From positions 2,006,329-2,070,328 of the forward strand of contig CM030933.1 in NCBI GenBank assembly GCA_018136815.1: DNA of 64,000 bases, written 5' to 3'. Numbering within the stretch: position 1 is the stretch's first letter; every line of letters starts with the position of its first letter. Positions 1 to 10,367 of this stretch are shown here, in pieces. Origin of the DNA: Isochrysis galbana (lineage: Eukaryota; Haptophyta; Isochrysidales; Isochrysidaceae). The translations under genes and the position numbers were made by a program. Below the pieces are notes generated by a model. It did no database searches, had not been told where the DNA came from, and worked only from the letters and a program-made list of their open reading frames with translations.

Positions 1-2773
1 AGCCCCTCGCAGCTGTGCGACGCTGGCTGCTGGATCGGTGTGGGCGTGCAGGTGAGGCCACGCAAAAGTGGTGAGCCTCTTAGCCGGTAGACAGCAAGGT
101 TGCCCGTGCCGGCCACCGCCCGCTTGCCTGCACCCTCTCCTCGGCCAGTCTCAACCCCTCTCGCCTCGCCGCCGCAGTTACTGAGTGGCATCGCCTGCTT
201 CTTCCTCGCCAGCTGGGTGCACCGCAATGACGTAGAGGCGCGGAAGGACCACGACCGGGCGCGCAAGATCAAAGCTCCGGAGGTGATCGACAGGGTGGTG
301 CGGCGCATGAGCAAGCTGCAGAATGGCGGCCCCATGCCGCCCGATGGCGAATCCTTGCTGCCCAGTGGTGAGCGCGTTGAAGCTAGCGAGGTGGGGGCCA
401 CCGACGAAAGCGTAGCTGGGGTCCACAGCGCATGCGGCGGCCACGGTACGGGCGAAGATGGCGACAGCTCAAAATGTGGCGCGAGAGAGGACGACACGAA
501 TGGTAGTGGGGCCAGGCCAACGAGGCAGCCTCCCGCCATCGACCCGTCCAATGCGTACATCGAGGCCCAAGGCGGCCGGCCGCGCCCTCCGGCTCCATCC
601 ATTGGTTCCTCCGCTCGTATTTCGCAAGGCGGGATCTTTGCGCCGTCCGCCCTGGTTAAGCGCGCCATGGCGGCGGCCCGAGTCGGCGACCAGTCCGACA
701 GGGAACGACGCGCGTTCGCTGCTGCCCTTGTCCACCCGCCCAACTTCCTCTCCCATGTGCGCACCTACTCGAATTTTGCGAAATCCAACCGCGACTCTAC
801 CCTCGTGCGCCCCCCAAGCTATGCCAGCGAGCGTTGGATCGGTTCAATGAAGCGCTCCACCGTCTACCTGTACATTGCCAACTCGGACGTGTATATTCCG
901 CAGGCGCGTGGAGCTTCATTCTCGCCTAATGCTCGACGCCAACCCACAACAGACCTCTACGCCCGGCACCACCATCTTGCCGCTGCGCACCCTCCCACAC
1001 GCGCCCAAAGCTGCATGCGCCGCCCACTCCCTCTTGTAGTGCTTGCAATCGCTCGGACTGGCCCTCCTATCTGGGGCCGCCGGCTCCCTACTCTATCTCA
1101 TCTTGCGTTGGGAAGCGTATCGCATGGACGACGTCGCCTTTCGGCAGAATCAGGCAGTGGCGGGTGAGGATGTCATCATGCGGCACGCCGGAGCAATCCA
1201 GGTGCGTGCACGCAGCGTGAATGACGAGAGCGAGGTGCTTGGTTGCGCGGCCCCCATGAATAGGCGCTATCGGCATCACTTAAGCCCCTCCGCGACCTTC
1301 GCGTTCCGACTGTCGTCGTCCATAGCCCACAGGACATTACCGACAGCTTCAAATTTTACCCATCATTCCTCCTCATGGGATACCTGGGCTACTCCATCGG
1401 CAGGCGAGCTTGTGGCATGGGCTAGACAGCCGCGTGCGTGCACACGGCGACTCACGCTCACTGTGATGCCCAACGTGCAATGCGCCAACCACAGGTGGCG
1501 TCAGTTCCTCAACTACGGATACTCGATTCAAGGCCGGATCCACGACATCGCACTCCTCACGGGCGGGTCGCTATTGAGTCCGGGGGCCGACGAGAACTCG
1601 CGCCGCTTTGCCTATCGCATCTACCGCTATCTCAATCTCGTGCACCTGTTGTGTTACAAGACCAAGTCTTCCTGGCTGAGCGAGTTAGGCACAGACGACC
1701 TAATCGCACTAGGTCTCCTTACACCCGATGAACGGGCCATTTTGGAGCCGATGGCCAACAAGATGCGCGACACCGTTCTTGCGTGGATTTCGAACGAGGT
1801 GCAAGGCGCGATCCGGGTACGCCGTCGCTCCCAAGGGCCGGCGCTAGAAAGCACAGGCCGGTGCCGGAGCGCGGAGGCGCTCTAGCGCAAGCTTGGCTCG
1901 AGCTTGACGCATCGCGCGCCATGGCCGCTGTAGCCTGCGCTGCCTCGCCCGCCCGCCCACTCCGCGAGCCCTCGCGGACCGTCCCCACCCTTGGTTACCT
2001 GCTCTCAGTCGGGGCTTGCTGATGCGTCGATGAGTGTGCCTTGCCTAGAGAATGTCGCACGCCTCCGTGGCGCCTGCGGTGCTTTCCACGACCAGGTGCT
2101 CCTCGCCGGCCACCTTACTGCCGCAGCACTTGAACGGTTGATGGCTACGTGCGGCGCTCCGCCTCCACCGGGCCTGAGACGGGCCAAGCCGCTGCCATTG
2201 AGTTGCCTGCTGCTCCGATGCGCAGTTTTCTACGAATCATCCAAACATGTGGACGGCGTTGATGAAGGCCGTGGTAGACATGCTCATCTTCTTGTACGCC
2301 ATCGGCATGCCGGCGGTCGGCTTTGTCTACTCTGCTGGCTGCTTTCAACCATATTGCCTGGCGTTCACGTTCTTTCTTGTCCTCCCGTTTATTTGCTCAC
2401 AGCACCTCGTGGTCGAGCTATCCAACCCCTTCCAAGTGTGCAATGCACAACGCTCCTGGCCCTCACCGCCCACGCTCAAACCGCAATGCACAGCCCGGCA
2501 CGAGGCCGCCAAGGCCACAAGCGGTATGAACGCAACGGCCGAGCACGAACCCTACTCTCACGCCACCCCAATTCGATCCCACAGGGGAACCACGACGTGT
2601 TCAACGTCGACTCGCTCATGGCATCCACAGAGCAAACTATTTTCGCCACCCTTCGAGCTAGCTTTGACCATAGTACAGTGGACAGCACAGCCGCGCTAGC
2701 CTTCGGCAAAGATGCGCAGAATGAGTGCTTGTCGGTAGGGCCGCTATCGAAGGTTGAAAACAAGTCCAGATGA
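1..2773 (+). CDS. bestrophin-like membrane channel, 5' end outside the window
   Basis: Spliced gene. Inferred exons are 1-51, 178-903, 1040-1201, 1333-1403, 1495-1816, 2009-2095, 2226-2435 and 2585-2773; all join in frame to give 605 residues plus stop. No start codon fits, so the gene begins to the left. The product has several hydrophobic segments (exons at 178, 1040, 1333 and 2226). It has an RW pair after a FYPSFLLMGYLGYSIG segment, a RIYRYLNLVHLL segment followed by LGLLTPDERA, and an NPF motif before the tail. This order resembles bestrophin-type anion channels (transmembrane helices, RxxRYLNL, GLLTxxE, NPF near the C-terminus). Function as an anion channel is inferred from that weak similarity. 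Residues about 45-215, within exon 178-903, are low-complexity and probably disordered. The introns after 903 and after 1403 need GC donors (AG|GCGCGT and AG|GCGAGC); the others are GT-AG. An algal-specific relative of bestrophin is the main alternative. Confidence 0.55.
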
Positions 2774-3371
2774 CTTGCCCTGTGCTATTGCCGTCGGTAC
2801 CACCCATTGCCCAGATTGTTTCTATGGAGTCGCAAGCATACATGGAATATTCTGGCAGCTTCCTCGCTACTTTCCCACCTAGCTCGCTACGCATCCGTCC
2901 GCATACTAGGGACCGTTTGGAGGGCATGCTCCTCAGGAAGTTTGTAATGCTGCTTGGATGTTTCAGTGTGCACGGATCGAGAAGTGATTGCCATGGTTGT
3001 GATGTGCAGTATTGTGCTTGGAAGGGATGGGACGAATTGCCATCATTTGATGGGGCGCTCGCGGCCGTGGTGGCGGGCCTAGTGCCCACTGATGCCGTTG
3101 TCGAATCCGAAGTCCGAAGCATAATTCCGCTACTCAAAACAGATCCGGTGCCTAGTGCCTAGGGTGGGGGCAACTTCTTGAAATAGCCGGCGAACGCTAC
3201 TTGACTACTACCCCATCCTGGGAGAAAATCGACATCGCCCATGCCCCGCTCTCACTTCGATCTTCGATCCCCCCTCCCTCCCCTTTCCTTGCTCATCGGT
3301 TTCGGGGGGTCAGCCCGTGTGCACTTTGAGGCCTAGAGCCTAGATAGAGTAGATAGAGTGTGTGGGGACCT
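2774..3371. other. intergenic, no supported gene
   Basis: Presumed 3' flank of the bestrophin-like gene. Open frames on both strands (for example 2770-3162, +) have no recognisable domain and share no splice-consistent continuation. A short duplication of TAGATAGAGT lies at about 3341-3360, just before the dispersed repeat. Confidence 0.5.
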
Positions 3372-3443
3372 GAACCGACTTTTATAAGTATGGGGGCCTC
3401 GCGCCCCCCTCTCTCCATCACGGACACCCCCCCGGGGTGGGAC
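3372..3443 (+). repeat. dispersed repeat module A, truncated copy
   Basis: Begins ACTTTTATAAGT and continues through a G-rich/C-rich hairpin (GGGGGCCTCGCGCCCCCC), a CTCTCTCCATC segment and CCCCGGGGTGGG. The same order is found at 6203 (+) and, inverted, at 49441-49662. This copy is cut by a TAGG-ended element that starts at 3444. No coding capacity. The TATA-like TTTTATAAG near the start is shared by all three copies. Confidence 0.75.
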
Positions 3444-3570
3444 CTAGGCCCAGGTCAGGATTTCGGAATTTTTTTTTCAAAATTTGGGGGTGGGTTTTCT
3501 CACAGATTTCGGGGCAAAATTTCGCAAAATTTGAGGGCTCCTGCAGCGCCCTCGCAAAATTTGGGGGCTC
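3444..3570 (+). mobile_element. hAT-like element terminus with word array (family B)
   Basis: Starts TAGGCCCAGGTCAGGATTTC. This is nearly the same as the inverted terminus at 51129 (TAGGGCCAGGTCAGAGTTTC when read inward). It is followed by iterated CAAAATTTG/GATTTCG words: CAAAATTTGGGGG, AGATTTCGGGGC, AAAATTTCGC, AAAATTTGAG and AAAATTTGGGG. A GGGCTCCTGCAGC(G/C)CC spacer also repeats. The opposite terminus is not seen, so this is a fragment or a truncated MITE inserted into module A. Assignment to hAT rests on the other copies that sit beside transposase remnants. Confidence 0.55.
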
Positions 3571-3760
3571 CTGCAGCCCCCCCCCACCCCACCCCCACCC
3601 CACCCCCATCACCCCATCCCCCATATCCATATCCTAACTTAGGGGAAGGGGGGCTCCTACATAGGGAGAAGGGCGGGGGCGGGGGGGGTAGTAAGTAGTA
3701 AAGGCGGGAGGCGGGAGAGGGGAGAGAGGGTAGGGTAGTAAGAGTAAAGGGGCGGGAGAG
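3571..3760. repeat. low-complexity C-rich then G-rich tract
   Basis: CCCCCACCC repeats to about 3620, then GGGAGAGG-type sequence up to repeat R. Strong strand asymmetry switches from C-rich to G-rich. No gene seen. Confidence 0.6.
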
Positions 3761-4612
3761 GGTGACGAATTGGGATGGCCCATAGGGCCTGAGGGCAATG
3801 AGGAAGGGGCCAAGCCGGCGGCAGGCGCGGCTGAGGGAACGACTTCGGAGACGCTGACGGGCTGAAGCCCGTCAGCAGAGGAAGGCGGGCAGGCGGGCTT
3901 GAACGAGGGCGAGGACGGCGGCGAGAGCGACATCGAGCGAGCGGCGAGAGGCGAGGGTGAGTGTGAGGAGGGCTGTGATGGCAGGGGCTGGTGAGGAGAG
4001 GCGAGGCTGTAGGGTACGAGTGTTACGAGAGCGAGAGCGACGAGAGCGAGAGCGACGGATGACGACTGACGACAGGACGACGGACAGAGACACCCAGGAA
4101 AACACCCCGACCCTCGCCCCACGACTTTCTCACGTAACTCGACTGAAATCAAACCCAAACACTCCGGCCAGACGACGACGGACGACGATCAGAAGTCAGA
4201 AGGCGATCTGTCGGCGATCCCGTCTGGAAGGGGAATCGCACCATAACGGAAACGAGGGGCAATCCTGCCGCACAAGATTCCAAAAGACTTACCGAATAAG
4301 ACGAGAGAAGTGCGGTGTGCCTAAGGGGGAGATGCGATGAGATTGCAAATTAAACCTGATTGCAATCACTGAAGTAGATAGAGAAACGCGGAGAAGATAG
4401 CGAATTAAACCTATTTGCGAGGCGCCTAGGAGGGAGAAAGGTGGGGGTGGGGAAACTTCCCTTCTCTTCGAGAGAAAGAGAGAGGGCGCTCCACAACCCA
4501 AGACCCTATGCGTCCAAGCGAAGCTTTTGACCGAGAACGAGAACGAGAGAATTATAACGATAATACCGAACGACGAAGAGAAGCCTAACGAGTGTCGACT
4601 CGCGAATGCGAC
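3761..4612 (-). repeat. dispersed repeat R, copy 1 (about 850 bp)
   Basis: Closely similar to 37536-38383 along its whole length, from GACGAATTGGG to CGCGAATGCGACA, in direct orientation and with small indels. On the minus strand both copies keep a frame starting MGLI at 4158 (37934 in copy 2). It encodes a Ser/Pro/Leu-rich, compositionally biased product, with one whole-codon indel between copies. No known domain is seen. The flanks differ sharply outside the shared block, so this is a dispersed element and not a segmental duplication of its neighbourhood. A non-autonomous transposon is likely; the class is unknown. Confidence 0.7.
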
Positions 4613-5111
4613 ACCCCCCTGCTAGGATCGAGCGTCCCGCGAGTGAAAGAAGAGCGAACCTAACGGATAGCGGAGAGCTCCGAACAAGCCACGAGAAAGG
4701 CAGAAGAGCAATCCTGAACGAGACCGAAGAGCGAAGAGAGAATGAAGAATGAAACAACAAATTCAAATGGAGAGCCGCCGCGCGCCAAACGCCGAACCAC
4801 GACGGAAGACGACGTGACGACCGAGATACGAACAATCGAGGATCGATAAGAACGCGGAACGACGGGAATCGAGGATCGAGAACGAGAAACGAAGAACGAT
4901 AAGAACGCGGAACGACGAGAATCGAGAATCGAGAACGAGAAACGAAGAACGCGGAACGACGAGAATCGAGAATCGAGAATCGAAGAACGAACGACGAACG
5001 ACGAACGACGAACTATAAGCGGATAAAGGTACCCAGCTTTATAGGACGAGTCCTACAATGTAGGACGACGTTGTGAACTGTGAAGACACGGTTCAATCTA
5101 GGAATGGGGAG
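4613..5111. repeat. irregular purine-rich word repeats
   Basis: From about 4810 to 5020 the words ACGAGA, AATCGAG, GAACGA and AAGAACG repeat with irregular spacing, giving a long CGA/GAA-rich stretch. No gene is supported. A GTCCTACAATGTAGGAC inverted repeat lies at about 5050-5066. Confidence 0.5.
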
Positions 5112-5119
5112 CTAGGATT

Positions 5120-5565
5120 AGGCCTAGGTAGAAATATGTGACATATTGAACTACATATTTGGGTCAAAATTTCCGGATTACATATCGATCACATATTTGT
5201 GCATGGTTCACATATGTATTGCATATTTGGGCGCGTACATGGCGTACGGAGGGGGTTTACATACTAACTAGGGACGTTACGCCGGGGGGGGGGGGCGCAA
5301 GTGGGAGTTCGCGAGAGCGCGCGGGGCGAGAGGGGGAGCGAAAGAGAGGGAGAGGGAGAGCGAGAGCGAGAGAGCGAGAGCGAGAGCGAGAGAGAGCGAG
5401 CGGCGAGGGAGAGGGAGAGGGAGAGCGAGAGCGAGAGCGGGACCGCACATTGTTTAATTGTTTCACTACTTATTTTCTACATATTTGGGCGGATTTCCTA
5501 CATATTTCGACATATTTTTACTACATATTTGGGCAAGAAAAACTACATATTTCTACCTAGGCCTA
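5120..5565. mobile_element. complete hAT-like MITE with 8-bp target duplication (family A)
   Basis: Perfect 21-bp terminal inverted repeats beginning TAGGCCTAGGTAGAAATATG (5120-5140 and 5545-5565). They are flanked on both sides by the 8-bp direct repeat GCTAGGAT (5112-5119 and 5566-5573). Size 446 bp, no ORF of its own. The word ACATATTTG(GG) or ACATAT recurs about a dozen times, irregularly spaced in both subterminal regions (about 5135-5240 and 5470-5560), around a GA-rich core (5320-5435). The 8-bp duplication, the TAGG start and the subterminal motif repeats fit the hAT superfamily. A hAT transposase remnant begins immediately to the right. Confidence 0.85.
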
Positions 5566-5573
5566 GCTAGGAT

Positions 5574-5854
5574 TTGGTTTCTGTGTTCATCTCATTGCCC
5601 TCATTGAGTCCTCCTAGAGGCGTTGTCCTACGAATTGCCGCAAACACCTGAGGACACGATTTGAGGCTCATGATGAGCTCCCTAGAACTTGCTCCCACGA
5701 GATGAAATGCTCTTTGGCATAGGTTCTTTTCGACCTTCAGTGGAGACCAAGCTTGGTTTTGAAGCCCAATGGACAAATGAGTGCCTTGGCCAATCAGATT
5801 CAATGTGGGTTGATGCTGCGGTATAATCACAATCACACCGGTGACCTTGAGTAA
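5574..5854 (+). pseudogene. hAT transposase C-terminal remnant
   Basis: The last codons, in frame to the TAA at 5852-5854, read SALANQIQCGLMLRYNHNH followed by a short tail. This matches the C-terminal ends of the two other hAT copies in the window (SSLADQVQAGLMLRYN at about 50810; SSLADQLQASIMLRFNNN at about 50080, minus). Upstream the frame is broken by stops and shifts, and only a degraded counterpart of the ERVFS dimerisation motif can be guessed. In an active element this region forms the hAT dimerisation domain. It is followed by array C and a TAGG-type terminus, in the order expected for a hAT 3' end. Confidence 0.6.
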
Positions 5855-6209
5855 GGAGTGAGTAATACGTTAGTAGAGTACGTGTGTGATGTGTGTCATT
5901 GTGCAAGTACTTTAATAATCAACGTTGCGCAAACGAGAGTCAATGAGTGTCAATTCTCGCTCTATCTAGCTAGGTGAAAAGTGAAAAGCCCATTCATGTA
6001 GCCAAATAGAGATAGCGGCGGCGGCGGGGCCATCTATATGCAATATTCTATATGGCTATGTATCGGTAGCTAGGTCAGGCTAGCGCGCGAGCGCGGGAGC
6101 GCTCGCGCCTCGCAAAATATTTGCAAAATTTGGGCCCAGTGAATGCGAAATCTGAGCGAAATATCCGAAGAAATTTGGGCGGGTTTCAAACGAAATTCTG
6201 AGAACCTAC
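5855..6209 (+). mobile_element. hAT 3' end with word array (family C)
   Basis: Contains 6115-6205. Read inward from the right end on the minus strand, it has the terminus TAGGTTCTCAGAATTTCG followed by repeated AAATTTC, ATATTTCGC, AGATTTCGC, AAATTTTGC and AAATATTTTGC. Spacers end in CCC or GGGCCC before the word. The distance from the transposase stop at 5854 to the putative terminus is about 355 bp. The terminus overlaps the first bases of module A (AACCTACTTTTATAAG), so its exact position is uncertain. The stretch 5855-6060 holds nothing else recognisable. An inverted repeat of GCGCGAGCGC type lies at about 6085-6110. Confidence 0.5.
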
Positions 6210-6425
6210 TTTTATAAGTGGGGGGCAATGGGGGCCTCACGCCCCCCTCTCTCCATCGCGGACACCCCCGGGGTGGGCACGTATATTCAACCCCAGCCCC
6301 TGCTCTCAAGCAGGGGCAGGGCACTCATCAATTCAGCCCAAACCCCTTGCTTGTGGGCGCGGGTCGCGAGCCGCACTCCCAGGCCCATGCTGGGCCTGCC
6401 CTCGAGCTGACTCCCCCCCGGGCGG
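6203..6425 (+). repeat. dispersed repeat module A, long copy
   Basis: Starts AACCTACTTTTATAAG and runs to GACTCCCCCCC, colinear with the inverted copy at 49441-49662. It contains a perfect 9-bp stem hairpin, GCCCCTGCT-CTCA-AGCAGGGGC, at about 6295-6318. In the other copy the same stem is GCCCCTGCC-CTCT-GGCAGGGGC, a paired T-A to C-G change. There is a TATA-like TTTTATAAG at the left end. No ORF. It could be a non-autonomous retroelement or a repeated structured-RNA gene; I cannot decide. Confidence 0.65.
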
Positions 6426-6712
6426 GAATCGAACGCCGAAGCTGCAGCTCAGATATAAAGGAACCGATCCCCCCGCGGGCGCGAGCGCCAATTCTTTACG
6501 GGTAGAGCGTGAGCGCGCGTGACGGAGGGGGCGAGAGGGGACTCCCCTCAAGGGAGAGGGGGCGGCGAATCGCACCATTTCTTGGCGAAGATTTTCGTGG
6601 CGGCAGGTGCCCCCCCCCGTAGAGGATTTTTATTGGGCCTCGCGCCACGGTCAAAAATGCAGCCCAACCCCTACTAATAGTTAAAAAGCCCCTGTTTGAC
6701 CGCCCTACAAAT
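6426..6712 (-). repeat. dispersed repeat module B, copy 1
   Basis: Similar to 15073-15405 in inverse orientation. Shared blocks include the ACGGGTAGAGCGTGAG region, CACCATTTCTTGGCGAAGAT, CAATAAAAA-type and GGTCAAAAATGCAGCCCAACC segments, and the CTGTTTGACCGCCCTA end. On the minus strand it carries GTTCGATTCCCGCCC, which resembles a tRNA B box; no complete tRNA can be folded, so a tRNA-derived SINE is only a possibility. It directly follows module A here but occurs alone at 15 kb. Confidence 0.6.
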
Positions 6713-6913
6713 GACATTTCCAAAAATGAAGGCAAACGACCTCAACGCCGCGAGCCGCGAGCCGCGAGCGATGTTCGGCGCGGCCGGCGTAGGCTCGTGG
6801 CTCCACGTTGGCGGTGATGCATACGCGCGGCCCACTGCTTCTGTCCTTGTGTTCCGTTGCTTGTGGAATTGAACTTGTAGCTGTGTAAGATCGTCCCATT
6901 GGTTGGGTGTAGT

Positions 6914-7110
6914 TTTAAGATGGGAAGTACGTATATTTACCGTATTTGGCCAGAGCCAGAGGCCAAATACATATGTATATGTATTTGGCTGTATTTGAAG
7001 CGCGTCCTGGGATGTAGGCCTCGAATGTATTTGAAATGTATTTGGCCGGAGGCCATATACATATGTCTTTGGCTGTATTATTTGCAGGCCCCAGCACCGA
7101 ATCTCTCATC
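6914..7110. mobile_element. hAT-like MITE with palindromic words (family F, older copy)
   Basis: Same arrangement as 23677-23860: ACCGTATTTGGCCAGAG, a CCAAATACATATGTAT palindrome, GGCTGTATTTGAAGCG, CCTCGAATGTATTTGAAATG, TTTGGCCGGAGGCC and GCAGGCCC(CAG)CACCG. The terminal repeats have decayed to GATGGGAAGTACG at left against GATGAGAGATTCG at right (read inward). The word GTATTTGGC/CAAATAC recurs about eight times. No ORF of its own. Lies just upstream of the APC8 gene. Confidence 0.65.
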
Positions 7111-7206
7111 CAGGATGTTTTTTACAAAAGAACTGGCACCTGCTCGTTCCCGCGCTTTTCGGCCTCTCGCGCGGGCCGCGGGCGCCGCCGGAGGAGTTTT
7201 GTTTTT

Positions 7207-7378
7207 TCCCTCCGCCGCCCCCCTCTCTCTCTCTCTCTCCTCCCCCCTCGTCCCCTCGCTCTTCCGGCCTTCTTCCCTCTCTCTCTTCTTCGTCTCCTCC
7301 TCCCTCCCTCTCTCGTCCTTCTCCCTCTCCTACTCCTCCCCCCCCCCCCCTCCCCCCCTTCCTCCCCCCTCTTTCCCC
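7207..7378 (+). repeat. pyrimidine (CT) tract at the APC8 start
   Basis: Almost pure C/T sequence with CTCTCTCT and C-run segments ending 2 bp before the APC8 start codon. Similar tracts precede the UBE2K, CYFIP, transporter, ABCF and 46230 start codons. It is probably 5' UTR or core promoter; its role is not shown by sequence. Confidence 0.7.
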
Positions 7379-7380
7379 CT

Positions 7381-9803
7381 ATGTCCGAGCTCCGCACCGC
7401 CATCTCTGAAATGTCTCTCCGTGGCCTCCGCCTCTCTTCTAAGTGGGCCGCTGAGCAGCTTCTAGGCAGAATGGGATCCCCTCCCTCGCCTTCCTCTCCC
7501 TCGACCGCCCCTTCGGCCCCTCCTGACGACGCATTCCTTCTCGCTAAGGCATACTTTGACTTGAACGAGTTCCGCCGCTGTGAGCATCTCCTCCGCGGCT
7601 CTCTCTCTCCTCCCGCACGCTTCCTACGGTGGTACGCGCTCTACCTCGCTGGCGAGAAGCGCAAGTCGGAGGAGCAGGCCGAGGAGGGAGCAGGGAGCAG
7701 CGCGATCAGCCGTAGCCGCTCGAGCAACGGGGAGCTGGGCAAGCTCGACGGTGAGCTCTCTGCGGCTGCAGAAGCGGGAGAGCTTGATGGGTATGGGCAG
7801 TACCTGCACGGGTTGGTGCTGCGCGAGCTTTGTCGGCCGGCAGAGGCGACGCGCGCGCTGCTGGCCGCGGTCGCAGACAAGCCGTGCCTGTGGGCGGCGT
7901 GGACGGCGCTCGCGGCGCTCCACCCGACGGCAGAACAGGCGGTAGAGCTTTCGCTGCCACAACACTGGATGGTGGACTTTTTCTGGGCGCACCTTGCACT
8001 CGACAGCCAGGTGCGCTCCACCCCCTCTGTGCGCATGGGTGCGCGCTGCACGCGCCACGCTCCCGCGCTCACCGCGCGTATGGACCCCGCAGGACAACGT
8101 GCGTGCGATGGAGCTCTACGAGGCGTTGCTTCAACGCTGGCCGCGCTCGAGCTACGTGCAGTCCCAGGCGGCCATCGCCAGGCGAGCGCGCGGCGCGGCT
8201 CGCCCGCCACCCTCGCGCGCGCGCGCCCGATCTCACACGGGCCAGCCGCGTAACTGCGTCCGCCACTGCGCCACGCCGCCCGACACTCTCCCGTAGGTAC
8301 AACCTGCGCGACTTCGAGGAGGCGCAGCAGCGCTTCGAGGCGCTCCTCGAGAGGGACCCGTGCGTGTCCTCGGCCTGGGCCCCCGCATGCACAGCCCGCC
8401 CCGCGCGCCGCCACTGCGACCCCCGCGCGTGCCCTGCTCTTGCCCCGGCTCCTGCGTGGCGCCAGTCGCACACTGCCGACCTGGTGCGCCTTGCAGTTAT
8501 CGACTCGACGGCATCGACACCTTCTCCAACATCCTCTATGTCAAGGAGGAGAAGCGGAAGCTGTCTGCGCTCGCGCACAAGTGTGTCGAGATCGACAAGT
8601 ACCGGCCAGAGTCGTGCTGCGTCATCGGCAACTACTTCTCGCTTAAGGTGTGCGCAGGCGCACGCGGAAGCCACCGCCTGAACGCGCAGCCACAACCACC
8701 GCGCTTCCCACCTGCGTGTCGCAGGGCGCGCACGAGAAGGCGGTGCTCTACTTCCGGCGCGCCCTTCGGCTCGACTCATCCTTCCTCCCGGCGTGGACGC
8801 TCATGGGTCACGAGTATGTCGAGCTCAAAAACACAGCCGCCGCCGTTGACGCCTATCGTCACGCGGTACGTGCCCGCCCACCTGCGCGCACGCCCGTCCT
8901 CCCCCTGCCCACCGCTCACGCTCGTCGTCTGCGCTCCGGGATGTTGGCCCAGGTGGAGATCAACCCCAAAGACTACCGCGCGTGGTACGGCCTGGGTCAA
9001 ACGTACGAGATCCTCGCGATGCCCTTCTATGCACTCTTCTACTACCGCAAGGCGACCACGCTCCGGCCGTATGACGCACGCATGTGGTGCGCCATGGCAG
9101 GCTGCTACAAGCAGCTCGAGCGCAAGCAGGTGCGCTTGCTGCGCCGCGTTGTGCTGCGCCGTGCGACCTGTTGCACGCCCCACCGCAGCCTCACAGTATG
9201 CGGCGCCCACGGCCGGCAGGAAGCAATCATGTGCTACCGGCGGGCCGAGACCAACGACGACCGTGAGGGCATCGCCTTTACCGAGCTCGCGAGGCTCTAT
9301 CTCGATGCTGGCGACCGCAAGCAGGTGGGCCACAGACGTGACACCCGTGGGCGCTTTGTGCGCCACGTGGGCACCCGCACAGCCCGCCCACCTAGCCCGA
9401 TCCGCCCGCCTCGTCTACCGCTCACCAGGCGGCGCACTACTACGAGGCGATGCTTAAGCAGCGCGAGTCGCACGGGGATTCTAGTGGCAAGGAGGTGACC
9501 GAGGCGCTCCTCTTCCTCGCCAATCACTGCAAAGATTTGGGGCAGGTACGCTTTGCAGCCCCTCAGCGCAGCGCCGCCCCACGCGCGCACCATATTGGTT
9601 GCGCGAGCACATCCGTCTCGCCCAACACCGCTACGCGCGGTCCTATGCGTCCCACGCGCGACCGGCGTCATCTTTCCACGCAGGTTGCTCTCGCGCAAAG
9701 CCACTGCTCGCGACTCCTCGACCTCGGTGGCCCCGACCGTGAGGAGGCTAAGGCCCTTTTGAGAGACCTTCGGTCACAGCAGCAGCACGGCGGCGCCCTG
9801 TGA
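7381..9803 (+). CDS. CDC23: anaphase-promoting complex subunit 8 (APC8/CDC23)
   Basis: Nine exons: 7381-8010, 8093-8181, 8297-8359, 8497-8647, 8725-8865, 8953-9129, 9220-9324, 9429-9545 and 9684-9803; together 530 residues. The start MSELRTAISEMS opens the Apc8 N-terminal domain, followed by an array of TPR repeats. Diagnostic APC8 strings are YRLDGIDTFSNILYVKE, RPESCCVIGNYFSLK, ALRLDSSFLPAWTLMGHEYVE, NPKDYRAWYGLGQTYE and KATTLRPYDARMW. APC8 is a scaffold TPR subunit of the nuclear APC/C ubiquitin ligase, which drives mitotic exit by marking cyclins and securin for the proteasome. Length is close to the usual 560-600. Intron 2 (8182-8296) has a GC donor (CCAG|GCGAGC); the other seven are GT-AG. 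Introns are 78-138 bp and as GC-rich as the exons. Frame and family match are strong throughout. Confidence 0.93.
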
Positions 9804-10367
9804 GCCATGCGTACCCGAGGTTGGATTGATGCCAACGTGCCTCACTGACTCGTTCTGGTCTATTGTGCAGTGGAGCGGCGTGCATGGAGGTGGCGCACGC
9901 CTGCGGTGCGTGTTATAGAACGCGCGCAGTGGGTGAGCGACCGCCCGACGTCTCGACGTTGGACGACGCCTCTTTATTGACTTGGATCGAGCTGGAGGGT
10001 GCTGAGAGGCAACGGAGGGGGTGTAGGTGCATACTGTACGCGCTTGCCTACCATGACTTTGCGCGTCGCTGTGTGGTTCGGCGTTCGGCCAGACGCCATT
10101 GTTCTCTGAAGATCGCGGAGGATGCCAGAGAGCGCAAAAAAAAACATTTCGAATACTTATATATTAAGTACAGTGCGCATGCATTATGTGTGCTACTGCT
10201 GCACGCTGCACTAGCTACGGAGACTACGCCACCGCCGGGGAACCTCAACGACATCGCCCTCATCCCTCGGGCACTCCCCCTTCGGCTTCCCCCCTATCGT
10301 TCGTTTTTCTTCCTCTTCTGCCCCACCCCCTACCCCTACGTAAAAAACCCTGTCTGACCTGTTGGTT
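9804..10367. other. intergenic, nothing recognised
   Basis: Presumed 3' UTR and spacer after APC8. An A-run and AT-rich stretch at 10135-10170 could hold a polyadenylation region. No ORF with a recognisable domain on either strand. Confidence 0.5.

Noticed and set aside
100-177. Possible start of the bestrophin-like gene near position 100
   Set aside because: The codon there is TTG, and the sequence is better explained as intron 52-177 with the exon entering from the left edge (CAG|GTGAGG at 51, CAG at 177).
2658-3162. ORFs on both strands after the bestrophin-like gene
   Set aside because: No motifs, overlapping antisense frames, no splice-consistent extension.
6420-6500. Complete tRNA gene in module B
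   Set aside because: Only a B-box-like GTTCGATTCCC is present; no matching acceptor stem or anticodon arm could be laid out.
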